From Virgibacillus litoralis (GTDB lineage: Bacteria; Bacillota; Bacilli; Bacillales; Amphibacillaceae), in the NCBI RefSeq assembly GCF_017873675.1, contig NZ_JAGGKK010000026.1, positions 1 through 43,849 of the forward strand: a stretch of DNA of 43,849 bases. Direction: 5' to 3'. Made by a program: the position numbers and the translations under genes. Below the pieces are notes generated by a model. That model had not been told where the DNA came from, did no database searches, and saw nothing but the letters and a program-made list of their open reading frames with translations. Shown here in pieces: positions 17,180-25,819 of this stretch; positions within the stretch are counted from its first letter, which is position 1; each line of letters opens with the position of its first letter.

Positions 17180-17941
17180 TTGTTCATCCGCACAGAAAGA
17201 AGTATTAAAGAATTTATTCAGTCTTATCCGATAGTCGCAGGACTTATAATCATCCACCTTGTCCTATGGCTGATTACAGATTTCTTACCTTTCCCTATTG
17301 GTGATCAATTAGATAGTTGGGGTAAAGGTAACAACTTTTATATCAGTCAAGGTGAATACTGGCGTTTACTCACATCAATCTTCCTTCATGCTGGTCTTAT
17401 GCATGCTGTCTTTAATTCATTTGCACTTGTCCTATTTGGACCAGCGCTGGAACAGATGCTTGGTAAATACAAATTTATATTCGCATACATCGGAGCAGGT
17501 CTGGCAGGGAATCTTGCAACATACTTTCTGACACCTACTGTATATTATGAGTATGTTGGAGCCTCCGGTGCAGTCTATGGATTATTTGGAATCTATATTT
17601 ACATGGTAGCATTCAGAAAGCATTTAATCGACCAGGCAAACTCACAAATCATCATGACTATTTTTATCATTGGGTTAGTTATGACATTTATCCAGCCAGG
17701 AATAAATATTTACGCACATATTTTCGGGTTTATCGGTGGCTTTGCATTAGCACCACTGGTGTTATCAAAAGCCCAACCATTCTCTCCATGGCGAAACAGA
17801 CGATATCGGGACGATGATTCAATACAGTTTAACCCAAACCGCTGGAAAAAAAGACGTATACCCAAGAAAGTATATGCCAAAATTCTTTGGGGCTTTCTTG
17901 GAATTTTGATTATACTTGGCCTGATAGGCAGAATATTTTAG
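17180..17941 (+). CDS. rhomboid family intramembrane serine protease
   Basis: A 253-residue membrane protein with about six to seven hydrophobic segments. Catalytic Ser129 is in GASGAVYGLFG and His180 in IYAHIFGFIGG. The HAGLMHAVFNS motif supplies the oxyanion Asn and conserved histidines. A basic linker precedes a last C-terminal hydrophobic segment. The start is TTG, about 7 bases after AAGGAGG. Position and type match B. subtilis ydcA. The substrate is unknown. Confidence 0.92.
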   Translation: MFIRTERSIKEFIQSYPIVAGLIIIHLVLWLITDFLPFPIGDQLDSWGKGNNFYISQGEYWRLLTSIFLHAGLMHAVFNSFALVLFGPALEQMLGKYKFIFAYIGAGLAGNLATYFLTPTVYYEYVGASGAVYGLFGIYIYMVAFRKHLIDQANSQIIMTIFIIGLVMTFIQPGINIYAHIFGFIGGFALAPLVLSKAQPFSPWRNRRYRDDDSIQFNPNRWKKRRIPKKVYAKILWGFLGILIILGLIGRIF

Positions 17942-17989
17942 GAAAAATTAAGAATACGTGGCTGGGACAAAAGTATTTAGTCAAAGTAA

Positions 17990-18044
17990 AATCCGAACTA
18001 TATTCAAAATTCTTGAAACAGAATTCGAATTAGTTCGGATTTTT
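17990..18044 (+). terminator. terminator after the rhomboid gene
   Basis: Long imperfect hairpin: AATCCGAACTA/TAGTTCGGATT with inner ATTC/GAAT and AATTC/GAATT pairing, then TTTT. A GGCTGGGACAAAA motif just upstream is shared by many Bacillaceae intergenic regions. Confidence 0.75.
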
Positions 18045-18124
18045 GCAGTTAAGAATGTATAACTACTTTCTTACTGCATAAGTACAACTAGGCATTCACC
18101 AAAAGGGTTGGTGAATGCCTAGTT
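18045..18124 (+). repeat. TTGCATAAGTGCAACTA-family repeat, copy 2
   Basis: GCAGTTAAGAATGTAT and ACTTTCTTACTGC can pair, followed by TGCATAAGTACAACTA. The copy ends in a perfect 15-bp hairpin (18086-18100 with 18110-18124, AACTAGGCATTCACC), which could also act as a terminator. Confidence 0.7.
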
Positions 18125-18133
18125 TTCTAATAT

Positions 18134-18227
18134 TGCAGATAAGATATAAACTGCGACATCTGTTCAAGCTGAAGCTTTCACAGTGTCTTCCCTGGCCGTG
18201 GGCTCACCACGAGCCTCCGACGCATAG
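18134..18227 (+). repeat. truncated left end of the composite A/B repeat
   Basis: 18134-18159 resembles the 27-base end repeat at 32084-32110. 18196-18227 is identical over 32 bases to 32179-32210 of unit A. No unit B or right end follows, so it is a remnant. Together with the preceding repeat it fills the gene-free stretch 17942-18270. Confidence 0.7.
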
Positions 18228-18270
18228 CACTCAAGTATTTGCCCACATTTCGTCTCATTATAATATATAT

Positions 18271-19698
18271 TCATTTCCGATAAGAATACCAATCAGTTAA
18301 TTGGTCTGTATGGGACTCGTCCATTTCTTTGATTATAAAATGTTTGCCCATACCCATCTTTCCTATTATTGAGAGCCTCATCGTGGCTAAATCCTGTTTA
18401 GCCTGTACCAAGTATTGCTTCTTCTCAAAAGCTTGTAAACGTTTATGATACATAGTTACTGTGTTTTTACTAAAAGTTCGATATCGAATAGTTAAGCGTT
18501 GGCCATCTTGATAAAACCCACCATCTTTATGACGCAAAACACCCATATATAGGCTTCCTATCAGCAGAAGAATCGGTACCCAAACAAATTGTGTTAAGAA
18601 ATATCCAATTCCCGCCCCAATTATGATTACCGGTAAAGAAGAACGCAGCAGATAAAATTTACGAGAACGCTTGGGTAGTGGTATCATGTCCTGATTCTCT
18701 GCTGCATATTCCGGCAAAAACGTATTGAAAAAATCGCCAACTTCATCAGCCTTCATGATTGGAAATAATATCGATGAAAAATCCTCACCTTTGTCCATTG
18801 ACCCACCAGCTATTTCTGCAAAAATCGTAACATAACCGAGTGGCTGCCTTATAATGCTTTCCTGAATACCTACTGCCTGTATTCTTTTTAATGGAATAGT
18901 CACCTGTTTTTTCTCCAGTAGTCCACGAGTAATAAATAATTCATTGTCATTTTTAGTAATTGTGAAATTCCCATATTTTATCATTGTACCAGCAATTCCT
19001 AATAGCCAAAGGAAGATTAATACAATAATAACAAGCACCACTATAAAGATAACACTTAACCCGATTGCCCACTCCACTGTACTATCATAATAATGATCAG
19101 GTATGAATTGTTCCAGTTCAGAGAAACCAAACGCCATTAGAGCAAAGAGGACACCTATGCTTCCAGAAGTTGATCCTGCTAAAAACAACCGTTTAAAGGT
19201 AATCCTTAATGATGGACTTGTAAGCTCTACATGTTCATCATGTACCTCTGCGCGTCTAGTGCTGGCCGTTTTTAATTCCTGACGCAGTGCTTCTCCTTCT
19301 GATCGTTTGACTGCTTTAAGCGAAGCTTCTGCACCATTACCGCTTCCTGCAGTTTCAATTTGAACCTTTGTTAATTTAAATATTCGATGGATAACTCCTG
19401 AAGTCAGATCAATAGACTGAATACGATTTTTGGAAATATAACGCTTTTTCCGAATAAATATACCATATTCAATTCGAAGTTCCTCATCTTCAATTCGGTA
19501 TGTATAGCGATACCACGACAGAATACTAAATGTCAGCATTAAAATAAAAATACCTGACGCAATTAGAATGAAATAAAATAGTGAATCATCCTTAAATGTG
19601 ATAAACCCTAGAACAAGTGCAAAAAGCGATTCGCGCAGCACCTTAATAAAATTGAAAAATATAGCTGCCGGGTGCAGCCTTTTCTGATTAAACATCAT
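18271..19698 (-). CDS. ydbT: YdbT-like PH-domain membrane protein
   Basis: A 475-residue protein with several paired membrane segments (for example near residues 20-60, 170-235 and 350-385). They alternate with bacterial PH domains (bPH2, formerly DUF304); typical stretches are YRIEDEELRIEYGIF and NDNELFITRGLLEKKQVTIPLKRIQAVGIQE. B. subtilis YdbT has the same layout and is linked by reports to resistance to an antimicrobial peptide, but the molecular role is unclear. It overlaps the ydbS stop by 11 bases. Confidence 0.9.
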   Translation of the reverse strand: MMFNQKRLHPAAIFFNFIKVLRESLFALVLGFITFKDDSLFYFILIASGIFILMLTFSILSWYRYTYRIEDEELRIEYGIFIRKKRYISKNRIQSIDLTSGVIHRIFKLTKVQIETAGSGNGAEASLKAVKRSEGEALRQELKTASTRRAEVHDEHVELTSPSLRITFKRLFLAGSTSGSIGVLFALMAFGFSELEQFIPDHYYDSTVEWAIGLSVIFIVVLVIIVLIFLWLLGIAGTMIKYGNFTITKNDNELFITRGLLEKKQVTIPLKRIQAVGIQESIIRQPLGYVTIFAEIAGGSMDKGEDFSSILFPIMKADEVGDFFNTFLPEYAAENQDMIPLPKRSRKFYLLRSSLPVIIIGAGIGYFLTQFVWVPILLLIGSLYMGVLRHKDGGFYQDGQRLTIRYRTFSKNTVTMYHKRLQAFEKKQYLVQAKQDLATMRLSIIGKMGMGKHFIIKEMDESHTDQLTDWYSYRK

Positions 19699-20167
19699 CT
19701 TCGTCCACCCTTGCGAGTGCTGAAATACGATCTCTTAGCTCCGAAGCATCTTCATCCAGTAATGCGGGTATTTCATGTGTTGTAGCTGCAGTTGAAATAG
19801 TCACACTTGCCAGTTGGTACTTTTTTAAAATTGGCCCTTGCTGTGTATCAACATGCTGTACGCGTATCATTGGAACTAGTGTCCGTGACACAATTAGTAT
19901 CCCATGCTGAATATATATTTCCTGATCAAACACTTCGTAACGCCATCTTTTCCAGCGCAGCTTTGGAAATAGAAAAACAAATAAGTACGTGCTTAGTCCA
20001 CTAATAACTAAAGCTACTACTGTAAACCAGTTTGAAAACTCAAAAAAATACGTTAAAACAGCCAGGCCAACAGTTACTAGCCAAAGAATCCCAACATAAA
20101 TCCATGCCGTTATTTTCCATGCTTTTATTGCATCGGTTGCAATTGTATTTACTGGTGGCTTCCTCAT
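19688..20167 (-). CDS. ydbS: YdbS-like PH-domain membrane protein
   Basis: A 159-residue protein with two adjacent transmembrane helices (roughly 16-65) followed by one bPH2 domain (RWRYEVFDQEIYIQHGILI, LVPMIRVQHVDTQQGPI). ATG at 20167 is chosen: it is 7 bases after GAGG and gives the same length as B. subtilis YdbS. A TTG five codons earlier overlaps the ribosome-binding site. It is translationally coupled to ydbT and probably works with it. Confidence 0.9.
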   Translation of the reverse strand: MRKPPVNTIATDAIKAWKITAWIYVGILWLVTVGLAVLTYFFEFSNWFTVVALVISGLSTYLFVFLFPKLRWKRWRYEVFDQEIYIQHGILIVSRTLVPMIRVQHVDTQQGPILKKYQLASVTISTAATTHEIPALLDEDASELRDRISALARVDEDDV

Positions 20168-20220
20168 ATAGTTATACCTCAACTTCCATTAGTATTGTGA
20201 TATATAATATAATACGCACT

Positions 20221-20247
20221 AAAAAAGCCCCTTTACGCAAGGAGCCT
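20221..20247 (-). terminator. terminator after cshA
   Basis: Minus-strand arms AGGCTCCTT and AAGGGGCTT around GCGTA, followed by TTTT. It separates cshA from ydbS-ydbT. Confidence 0.75.
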
Positions 20248-20251
20248 CTAC

Positions 20252-21718
20252 TTAGTTGTTATTATTATTTCTGCGCTTCTGGAAATTTCCTTTGCGATTG
20301 CGCCCGCCTTGATTACGGCCACCTTGATTACGTTTACCGTAGAACTTTTTATTATTGTTTCTGCGGTTGTTGTCTTTACCTCTTGGTGCCTTTTTCACAC
20401 TGATTGGCTGTGCTGACGATATTCGTACTGGTGTATCACGACGCTCTTTTGTCAACATCTTAAGTGCTGCAGCAATTACTGTTATCGAGTCATGATTCTG
20501 CAGTAATTCATTTGCTGTTTCATGATAAGATTTTAAATCCTTTTGTTCGATAGTTTGCAATAGCTTGTCCACAGTAACTTGTTGCTGACCACGCTCTGCT
20601 TCCTGATTGGTTGGAGGCATAATTCGCTTCATTTTACTTTTAGTCATTTTTTCAATTGATTGCAGATGAGCTATCTCTCTTGGTGTTATAAAGGATATTG
20701 CTTCTCCTGCGCGACCTGCTCTTCCTGTACGGCCAATTCGGTGTACATAGCTCTCAGGATCTTGTGGAATATCGAAATTGTATACATGGGTTACCCCGGA
20801 GATATCAAGTCCACGAGCAGCAACATCGGTTGCAACTAATACTTCCACACGGCTATTCTTAAATTTATTTAGAACAGACATTCGTTTCCCTTGTGTTAAA
20901 TCTCCATGAATACCTTCAGCACGAAATCCCCTTGCTTGAAGTCCTTCTGCTATTTCATCAACTCGCTTTTTCGTACGGCTGAATACAATTGCTAGTGCGG
21001 GTGCATTAATATCCAAATGGTTTGTTAATGTATCAAATTTATATTTTTCCGGCACTTCAATAAAAAACTGTTCAATATTTGTTACTGTCATTTCCTTGCT
21101 TTTTACTTTTACTTCTTTTGGACTGTTCATCAAGTTTGTTGCAATATCGCGAATTTCCTTAGGCATTGTTGCTGAAAAAAGCAATGTTTGTCTTCCATCA
21201 GGAATGTTTTTTAAGATATCGCGTATATCATCGATGAATCCCATGTTCAGCATTTCATCAGCTTCGTCCAATACTGCGACTTTCACATTATTCGTGCGTA
21301 TTGTCTTCCTGCGCATATGATCAAGAAGTCTTCCTGGTGTTGCAACGACAATATGCGGACCATCTTTTAACGCTCTAATTTGTCGCTCCATGTGCTGACC
21401 ACCATACACCGGCATTGTGCGTACACCTTTGTTTTTGCCTAAACGATTAATTTCTTCTGCAACCTGGTTTGCCAGCTCTCTCGTAGGTGCTACTACTAAT
21501 CCTTGGATTATCTTTTGACTAGGATCAATTTTCTCAATCATTGGAATACCAAATGCTGCAGTTTTCCCTGTACCCGTTTGTGCTTGTCCAATTACATCGT
21601 TCCCTTGCATAGCAAGTGGTATTGTTTCAGCTTGAATCGGTGTTGCTTCCTCAAATCCCATTTTTTCCAGTGCTGTCATAATGGGCTGTGATATACTTAA
21701 TTCATTAAATGTTGTCAC
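20252..21718 (-). CDS. cshA: DEAD-box RNA helicase CshA
   Basis: A 488-residue DEAD-box helicase. Q motif [13 protein letters not shown], motif I AQTGTGKT, Ia [29 protein letters not shown] and [10 protein letters not shown] are all present. The C-terminal tail is basic and Arg/Gly/Asn-rich, with [12 protein letters not shown] and a final run of Asn. CshA takes part in RNA degradation and in growth in the cold. The start is GTG, 12 bases after GGAG, which is longer than usual. It precedes ydbS-ydbT as in B. subtilis. Confidence 0.95.
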   Translation of the reverse strand: MTTFNELSISQPIMTALEKMGFEEATPIQAETIPLAMQGNDVIGQAQTGTGKTAAFGIPMIEKIDPSQKIIQGLVVAPTRELANQVAEEINRLGKNKGVRTMPVYGGQHMERQIRALKDGPHIVVATPGRLLDHMRRKTIRTNNVKVAVLDEADEMLNMGFIDDIRDILKNIPDGRQTLLFSATMPKEIRDIATNLMNSPKEVKVKSKEMTVTNIEQFFIEVPEKYKFDTLTNHLDINAPALAIVFSRTKKRVDEIAEGLQARGFRAEGIHGDLTQGKRMSVLNKFKNSRVEVLVATDVAARGLDISGVTHVYNFDIPQDPESYVHRIGRTGRAGRAGEAISFITPREIAHLQSIEKMTKSKMKRIMPPTNQEAERGQQQVTVDKLLQTIEQKDLKSYHETANELLQNHDSITVIAAALKMLTKERRDTPVRISSAQPISVKKAPRGKDNNRRNNNKKFYGKRNQGGRNQGGRNRKGNFQKRRNNNNN

Positions 21719-21757
21719 CTTGTTACTCTACTCCTTTTTTCTTACATATTTATTTGG

Positions 21758-21815
21758 GCGGATTAGAGAGTATTAATACTTCCTAATCTGCATAACTGCC
21801 ACTTAAGGCTTTCGC
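21758..21815 (+). repeat. TTGCATAAGTGCAACTA-family repeat, copy 3 (diverged)
   Basis: GGATTAG and CTAATC flank the palindrome GAGTATTAATACTTC, followed by CTGCATAACTGCCACTTA and GGCTTTCGCC. It has the same order of parts as the copies at 9836 and 18045, and lies just upstream of cshA. Confidence 0.6.
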
Positions 21816-21939
21816 CATTAGAACCCTGAAAAACTCAAGTTTTCTAATGTATAATTTTTAGAAAAACCGAGTTTGGCGAGAACTCAGTTTATTTTAGACT
21901 TCCAATCGACAATAAATTCCGGACAGGCTCTGAAAGTGT

Positions 21940-21975
21940 AAAAAGAGGCTACTCCAGTTTATGGAAAAGGGCCTC
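21940..21975 (-). terminator. terminator-like hairpin upstream of cshA
   Basis: Minus-strand GAGGC/GCCTC with an inner TTCCA/TGGAG pairing, followed by TTTTT. No minus-strand gene lies upstream within this gap, so it is either an attenuator in the cshA leader or the leftover terminator of a gene removed from here. Confidence 0.55.
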
Positions 21976-22128
21976 ATTCATGAAATATCATACAGAAAAT
22001 AACAGTTCTTTCATCATAACACATACATTATGATGATATCCACTACTTCTTATTATGATTTTTCATCAATAGCATGATAAAATAATATTCAGATTAACTA
22101 ACCTTTACGAATTTAAAGGAGGACTTAT

Positions 22129-23034
22129 ATGCGTCTACCTCCGTTTAATCCATATATTGCGGTTGTGATTGGTGTTATAGCTGTGTCAACATCAGCAATA
22201 TTAGTGAAACTGGCTAATCAAGCTCCTGCTGCAATTATTGCAAATTATCGTCTATTGTTTGCAGTAATTATTATGGCACCATATGTACTTTTCAAACATC
22301 GAAATGAATTTAGCCTTATCCAAAAGAAGGATTGGATTCTCTCAGCCCTTGCAGGTATTTTTTTGGCTTTTCATTTTATTCTCTGGTTTGAATCATTAAA
22401 CTATACGTCAGTTGCAAGCTCAGTCGTATTAGTTACATTACAGCCTATTTTTGCATTTCTGGGCACTTACTTCTTTTTCAAAGAGCGATTCTCGCCTGGG
22501 GCCGTTATTAGTATGATAATAGCCCTATTAGGCAGCGTTATTATCAGCTGGGGTGATTTTCAGATAAGTGGTGTCGCACTATTTGGTGATATTCTTGCGT
22601 TACTTGGAGCGATAACTGTTACAGCCTATTTTTTAATGGGGCAACAAGTAAGGAAACGCTTATCATTAATGACTTATACATTTGTTGTGTACGGAATAAG
22701 TTCAGCAACATTAATTTTATATAATATTGCTGTTCAAAACCCTTTCTTTGGATACCCCGCTAATCACTGGTTAGTTTTTATTGCCTTGGCGATTATCCCA
22801 ACATTTTTCGGACACACATTATTTAATTGGGCTTTGAAATGGTTAAGTACTTCCACTATTTCAATGGGAATCGTGTTTGAACCAATAGGGGCTTCAATAC
22901 TCGCCTACTTTATTCTAGGTGAAAAACTAACATGGTCACAATGGCTTGGAGGAACGATCGTATTATTCGGGCTATTTTTATTCATAATGAGCACTGCCCG
23001 AAAATCAAAAGTTACAATATCGCAAAAGAAATGA
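22129..23034 (+). CDS. EamA/DMT-family transporter
   Basis: A 301-residue membrane protein with ten predicted helices in two EamA halves. The second half begins near residue 155. Motifs typical of the drug/metabolite transporter superfamily include FHFILWFESLNYTSVASS and the closing FEPIGASILAYFILGEKLT. ATG start after AAAGGAGG. Substrate cannot be assigned. It stands alone, divergent from cshA, and marks the end of the conserved gene order. Confidence 0.9.
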   Translation: MRLPPFNPYIAVVIGVIAVSTSAILVKLANQAPAAIIANYRLLFAVIIMAPYVLFKHRNEFSLIQKKDWILSALAGIFLAFHFILWFESLNYTSVASSVVLVTLQPIFAFLGTYFFFKERFSPGAVISMIIALLGSVIISWGDFQISGVALFGDILALLGAITVTAYFLMGQQVRKRLSLMTYTFVVYGISSATLILYNIAVQNPFFGYPANHWLVFIALAIIPTFFGHTLFNWALKWLSTSTISMGIVFEPIGASILAYFILGEKLTWSQWLGGTIVLFGLFLFIMSTARKSKVTISQKK

Positions 23035-23064
23035 CAAATGTACATACCAACTACTGTTTAAAAC

Positions 23065-23073
23065 TGGTATAAT
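23065..23073 (+). promoter_or_regulatory. extended -10 promoter of degV
   Basis: TGG directly followed by a perfect TATAAT (23068-23073), 31 bases before the degV ATG. No good -35 box is visible, as is usual for extended -10 promoters. Confidence 0.5.
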
Positions 23074-23104
23074 TAAATCAATAATTAATGAATTGGGTGA
23101 TGTC

Positions 23105-23968
23105 ATGAATATTCAGTTAATGACAGACGGAGGAGCAGACATACCAAAGCGTTTACATGACGCATTGGATATTGTTGTAGTACCTCTTTATTTACATTTT
23201 AAAGATGAACAATACAAGACAGGTGTAACGATTGATTTAGAAACATTTAACAAAAAAATGAATGAGGCAGAGGAATTACCTCGTTCAGCTGCTCCAAGTC
23301 CTAATGACTTTTATGAAGCATACAAGGAAATAGACCCAAGCACTCCTATTATCATGTTAAGTCTTACAAAAGGACTAAGTGTTACGTATGAAAATGCAGT
23401 CCTAGCTAAAAATATGCTTCTTGAGGAAGAACCAAATCGCAGAATCGAGGTAATAAATACAAAAACAGCTTCATGCGGCATAGCATTATTACTCCATGAA
23501 GCAAAAGTAAAGATAGAAGAGAGCTATTCGTACGAGCAGCTTGTTGACCATCTGAACAGTCAAATTGAACAAACAACTACATTATTTGTTTTAAAAACAT
23601 TAGAAAATTTAGTCCGTGGCGGACGATTAGATAAAGTAAAAGGCACTATTGCTAAAACACTTAATATAAAGCTATTAATGAAGGCTAGCGATGATGAAGG
23701 AAGCATAGAAGTAGTTGAAAAGGTTCGTGGTGATAAAAAATCAATCAGACGTTTTATTGATCAGATTGGTGAGTATACGAAGGACTTTGAAGATAAGGTC
23801 ATTTCGATGACGCACTACAATGCCGAGGAACGAGCAAGTAAAGTTCTTGCGGAAATCAGACAGAAATATCCATTTAAAGACGCCTATTTAACTGAAATGG
23901 GTCCGTTGATTTCCACATATGCAGGTGAAGGTGGTCTGGTTATTTCATTCTTCAAGGACAAGCAATAA
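23105..23968 (+). CDS. DegV family fatty-acid-binding protein
   Basis: About 287 residues with the DegV fold: N-terminal MTDGGADIPKRL, central SLTKGLSVTYENA, and conserved ENLVRGGRLDKVKG. DegV/FakB proteins bind a fatty acid, and some present it to the FakA kinase. ATG at 23105 lies just after GGGTGAT; a TTG at 23093 in frame is less likely. Monocistronic, closed by the hairpin at 24002-24036. No fakA is nearby, so a FakB role is not shown. Confidence 0.9.
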   Translation: MNIQLMTDGGADIPKRLHDALDIVVVPLYLHFKDEQYKTGVTIDLETFNKKMNEAEELPRSAAPSPNDFYEAYKEIDPSTPIIMLSLTKGLSVTYENAVLAKNMLLEEEPNRRIEVINTKTASCGIALLLHEAKVKIEESYSYEQLVDHLNSQIEQTTTLFVLKTLENLVRGGRLDKVKGTIAKTLNIKLLMKASDDEGSIEVVEKVRGDKKSIRRFIDQIGEYTKDFEDKVISMTHYNAEERASKVLAEIRQKYPFKDAYLTEMGPLISTYAGEGGLVISFFKDKQ

Positions 23969-24001
23969 CAAAGTCCTTTTAGTTATATAAAGGACAAATT
24001 T

Positions 24002-24036
24002 AGGGAGAAGGCTTAGTTATTTTAAGTCTTCTCCCT
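24002..24036. terminator. terminator shared by degV and the esterase gene
   Basis: A 14-bp stem (AGGGAGAAGGCTTA with TAAGTCTTCTCCCT, one G-U) lies between two convergent genes. A weaker stem GTCCTTT/AAAGGAC precedes it. Confidence 0.75.
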
Positions 24037-24037
24037 G

Positions 24038-24739
24038 TTATTCTTTGGACTTTTCTTTTGATAAAAATTCATAAATCATTATATTAAGAGCATCTTTGTC
24101 ATTGCCTAAACAAATAAGATGTCTTGATCGCTCAAAAAACACAACTTCTTTTTCCTTCGATGTAATTTCCTTATCCAAATAGTAAACGGTTTTATAGGGA
24201 ACCATCCCGTCTTGCTGTCCCTGGGCAATCAATACAGGCGATTCAACCTTTTTTAGATAGCGTCTTGTAAACCTTAATAACTTTAGAAATTCGATATTAG
24301 CTTTAAAAGGAACAGCTCCCAGTTTCCTCTTGTAATGCAGGTATAATTTGTTTTGATTGAGCTTTCCATTGAATCCATCTACAGTGACATCTTTGATATC
24401 CTTGGTTATCTGTTTAAATGATAGATACTTCCCAGCTGGAGCCAACAGCACCAATTTATCAATTTTATACTTTGCAGCTAGATAAGCAGCAATCATCCCA
24501 CCCATCGAGAATCCGATAATATATATTTCATCGAACTTCTCACTTAATTGCTTTAAAGAATCTTCTGCTGCGTTTATCCACCTTTTGTGAGAAATATTGT
24601 CCAATGCTAACTTCCTGCCATGTCCTGGTAAAGTTGGTACTTCAATATGCCAGTTGGTATGCTCCTTGAGATAAGCAGCTAATGGCTCAACTTCATACGG
24701 ACCTCCAGTATACCCGTGTATTATCAGACACCCAATCAT
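24038..24739 (-). CDS. alpha/beta hydrolase, carboxylesterase type
   Basis: A 233-residue serine hydrolase with a complete triad: Ser78 in GFSMGG, Asp177 in GQQDGMVP and His207 in RSRHLI. The oxyanion-hole motif HGYTGGP is at the N-terminus. It resembles small monoacylglycerol lipase/carboxylesterase proteins of Bacillaceae (Est30/YvaK type). No signal peptide, so cytoplasmic. ATG after GAGGAG. Confidence 0.9.
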   Translation of the reverse strand: MIGCLIIHGYTGGPYEVEPLAAYLKEHTNWHIEVPTLPGHGRKLALDNISHKRWINAAEDSLKQLSEKFDEIYIIGFSMGGMIAAYLAAKYKIDKLVLLAPAGKYLSFKQITKDIKDVTVDGFNGKLNQNKLYLHYKRKLGAVPFKANIEFLKLLRFTRRYLKKVESPVLIAQGQQDGMVPYKTVYYLDKEITSKEKEVVFFERSRHLICLGNDKDALNIMIYEFLSKEKSKE

Positions 24740-24858
24740 AATAAATTCTCCTCATGTTCAGTTAATGTAACCTAGACCTTCTACTTATTATGGCACAATA
24801 CAACGAAATAACTTTTTAATGTTTTACCATCATTGTTGTTATTTTACAAAGCAGAAAT

Positions 24859-24893
24859 AAGCTGATGAAATGCAAATATTGCTTCATCAGCTT
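24859..24893 (-). terminator. terminator after yppG
   Basis: Stem AAGCTGATGAA/TTCATCAGCTT with an inner TGCA/TGCA-like extension, followed by ATTTCT on the minus strand. Confidence 0.7.
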
Positions 24894-24899
24894 TCTATG

Positions 24900-25259
24900 C
24901 TATCGAAATTGTTTCATCATTGACCCTACTTGTTTCACGACTGGGGACACTTGTTGAAACGTATTTGCTATTTGACCAGCTGTTGATAACATTTTGTCAA
25001 GATCCATTTCACCTTTATTATCCTGAAAATAATAGAGAAGATTATTTTTAGGTGGTGCATTAAAAGAACCACCTATAGACTGAGCAAATGGATGCCAATC
25101 CATTGGTTGTTTGGGTTTTGAATAAATCTCAAAAGGGGTTTGAAAGTTTTTGTTGTAGCTTTGGTACATCTGAGCATAATTTTGCTGCTGGGTATTTTGA
25201 TCATAGAAATACGGATTACCATGATGAGTTGGCGTATAATTATAAGGTCTCTCAAACAT
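24900..25259 (-). CDS. yppG: YppG family protein (probable spore coat)
   Basis: About 119 residues. The N-terminal half is low-complexity, rich in Tyr, Gln, Asn and His. The C-terminal half is the YppG signature: LLYYFQDNKGEMDLDKMLST, then QVSPVVKQVGSMMKQF. YppG is annotated as a spore coat protein in Bacillus. ATG at 25259 follows AAGAGGTG. Upstream in-frame codons to 25337 lack a ribosome-binding site. Follows the glutaredoxin-like gene by about 80 bases on the same strand. Confidence 0.87.
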   Translation of the reverse strand: MFERPYNYTPTHHGNPYFYDQNTQQQNYAQMYQSYNKNFQTPFEIYSKPKQPMDWHPFAQSIGGSFNAPPKNNLLYYFQDNKGEMDLDKMLSTAGQIANTFQQVSPVVKQVGSMMKQFR

Positions 25260-25341
25260 GATACACACCTCTTTTACATGTTCTTGTGTTACTACTATAT
25301 GCAAACATACAGAAAGTGTGTAGAAACGTTTATCCAATTAT

Positions 25342-25638
25342 TCAATTACAATAACTACTGTAACGATCATAAAATGAACTAAAATAAGACTGATGATTAT
25401 TTGACATGCCTAATAAATACTTAATTTTATTGATTTGAGAACCACAAATCACGTGATCATCCACCAAGGTTGTTGGAGTACCAAATACATCACGTTCGTG
25501 AAGCTGCTTAATGTATTCTTGGTTCTCTGTTACATTTCTCGTTGTATATTTAATCTTCCATTGTTTCAATTGGCTTAACAGTTTTTCGCAATTCAAACAA
25601 TCATTACTGATATATACAATTACTTCCTTATCGTTCAT
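25342..25638 (-). CDS. glutaredoxin/thioredoxin-fold protein
   Basis: A 98-residue protein with a CLNC redox centre (C14/C17) and the cis-proline motif GTPTTLVDD, a small glutaredoxin-like layout. After the fold comes an extra tail of about 20 residues rich in Ser, Tyr and Phe, ending YSSYCN with a third cysteine. ATG start after AAGGAGGAG. It lies directly upstream of yppG, so a link to coat assembly is conceivable but only inferred. Confidence 0.85.
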   Translation of the reverse strand: MNDKEVIVYISNDCLNCEKLLSQLKQWKIKYTTRNVTENQEYIKQLHERDVFGTPTTLVDDHVICGSQINKIKYLLGMSNNHQSYFSSFYDRYSSYCN

Positions 25639-25750
25639 GTTAAGCTCCTCCTTGAAGTTGGAAACTTCATTCTTACATTTTATTTTATATCAGTATTTAC
25701 CCATGAATGTAACAAATTAAACACAAACATTACAAATTTATTACACAAAA

Positions 25751-25786
25751 ATATTCTACACTGTGTCGTGCCACAATGCAGAATAT
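25751..25786 (-). terminator. terminator after the YhfK-like gene
   Basis: Minus-strand stem ATATTCTGCA/TGTAGAATAT with further inner pairs, followed by TTTTTG. Confidence 0.75.
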
Positions 25787-25819
25787 CTTTAAAGATCATT
25801 AATGATTAGATATTAAAAG

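Larger units (their letters stand above)
21719..22128. other. gene-free stretch between cshA and the EamA gene
   Basis: It holds the family repeat at 21758-21815, a hairpin with arms ATTAGAA/TTTTCTAAT, the pair GAGTT/AACTC near 21870-21885, the minus-strand terminator at 21940-21975, and an inverted repeat TCATCATAA/TTATGATGA at 22011-22036. No coding region is visible. Confidence 0.6.

Noticed and set aside
17942-17989. The GGCTGGGACAAAA motif as a regulatory RNA.
   Set aside because: Only half of the usual inverted pair is present and the neighbouring hairpin is adequately explained as a terminator.
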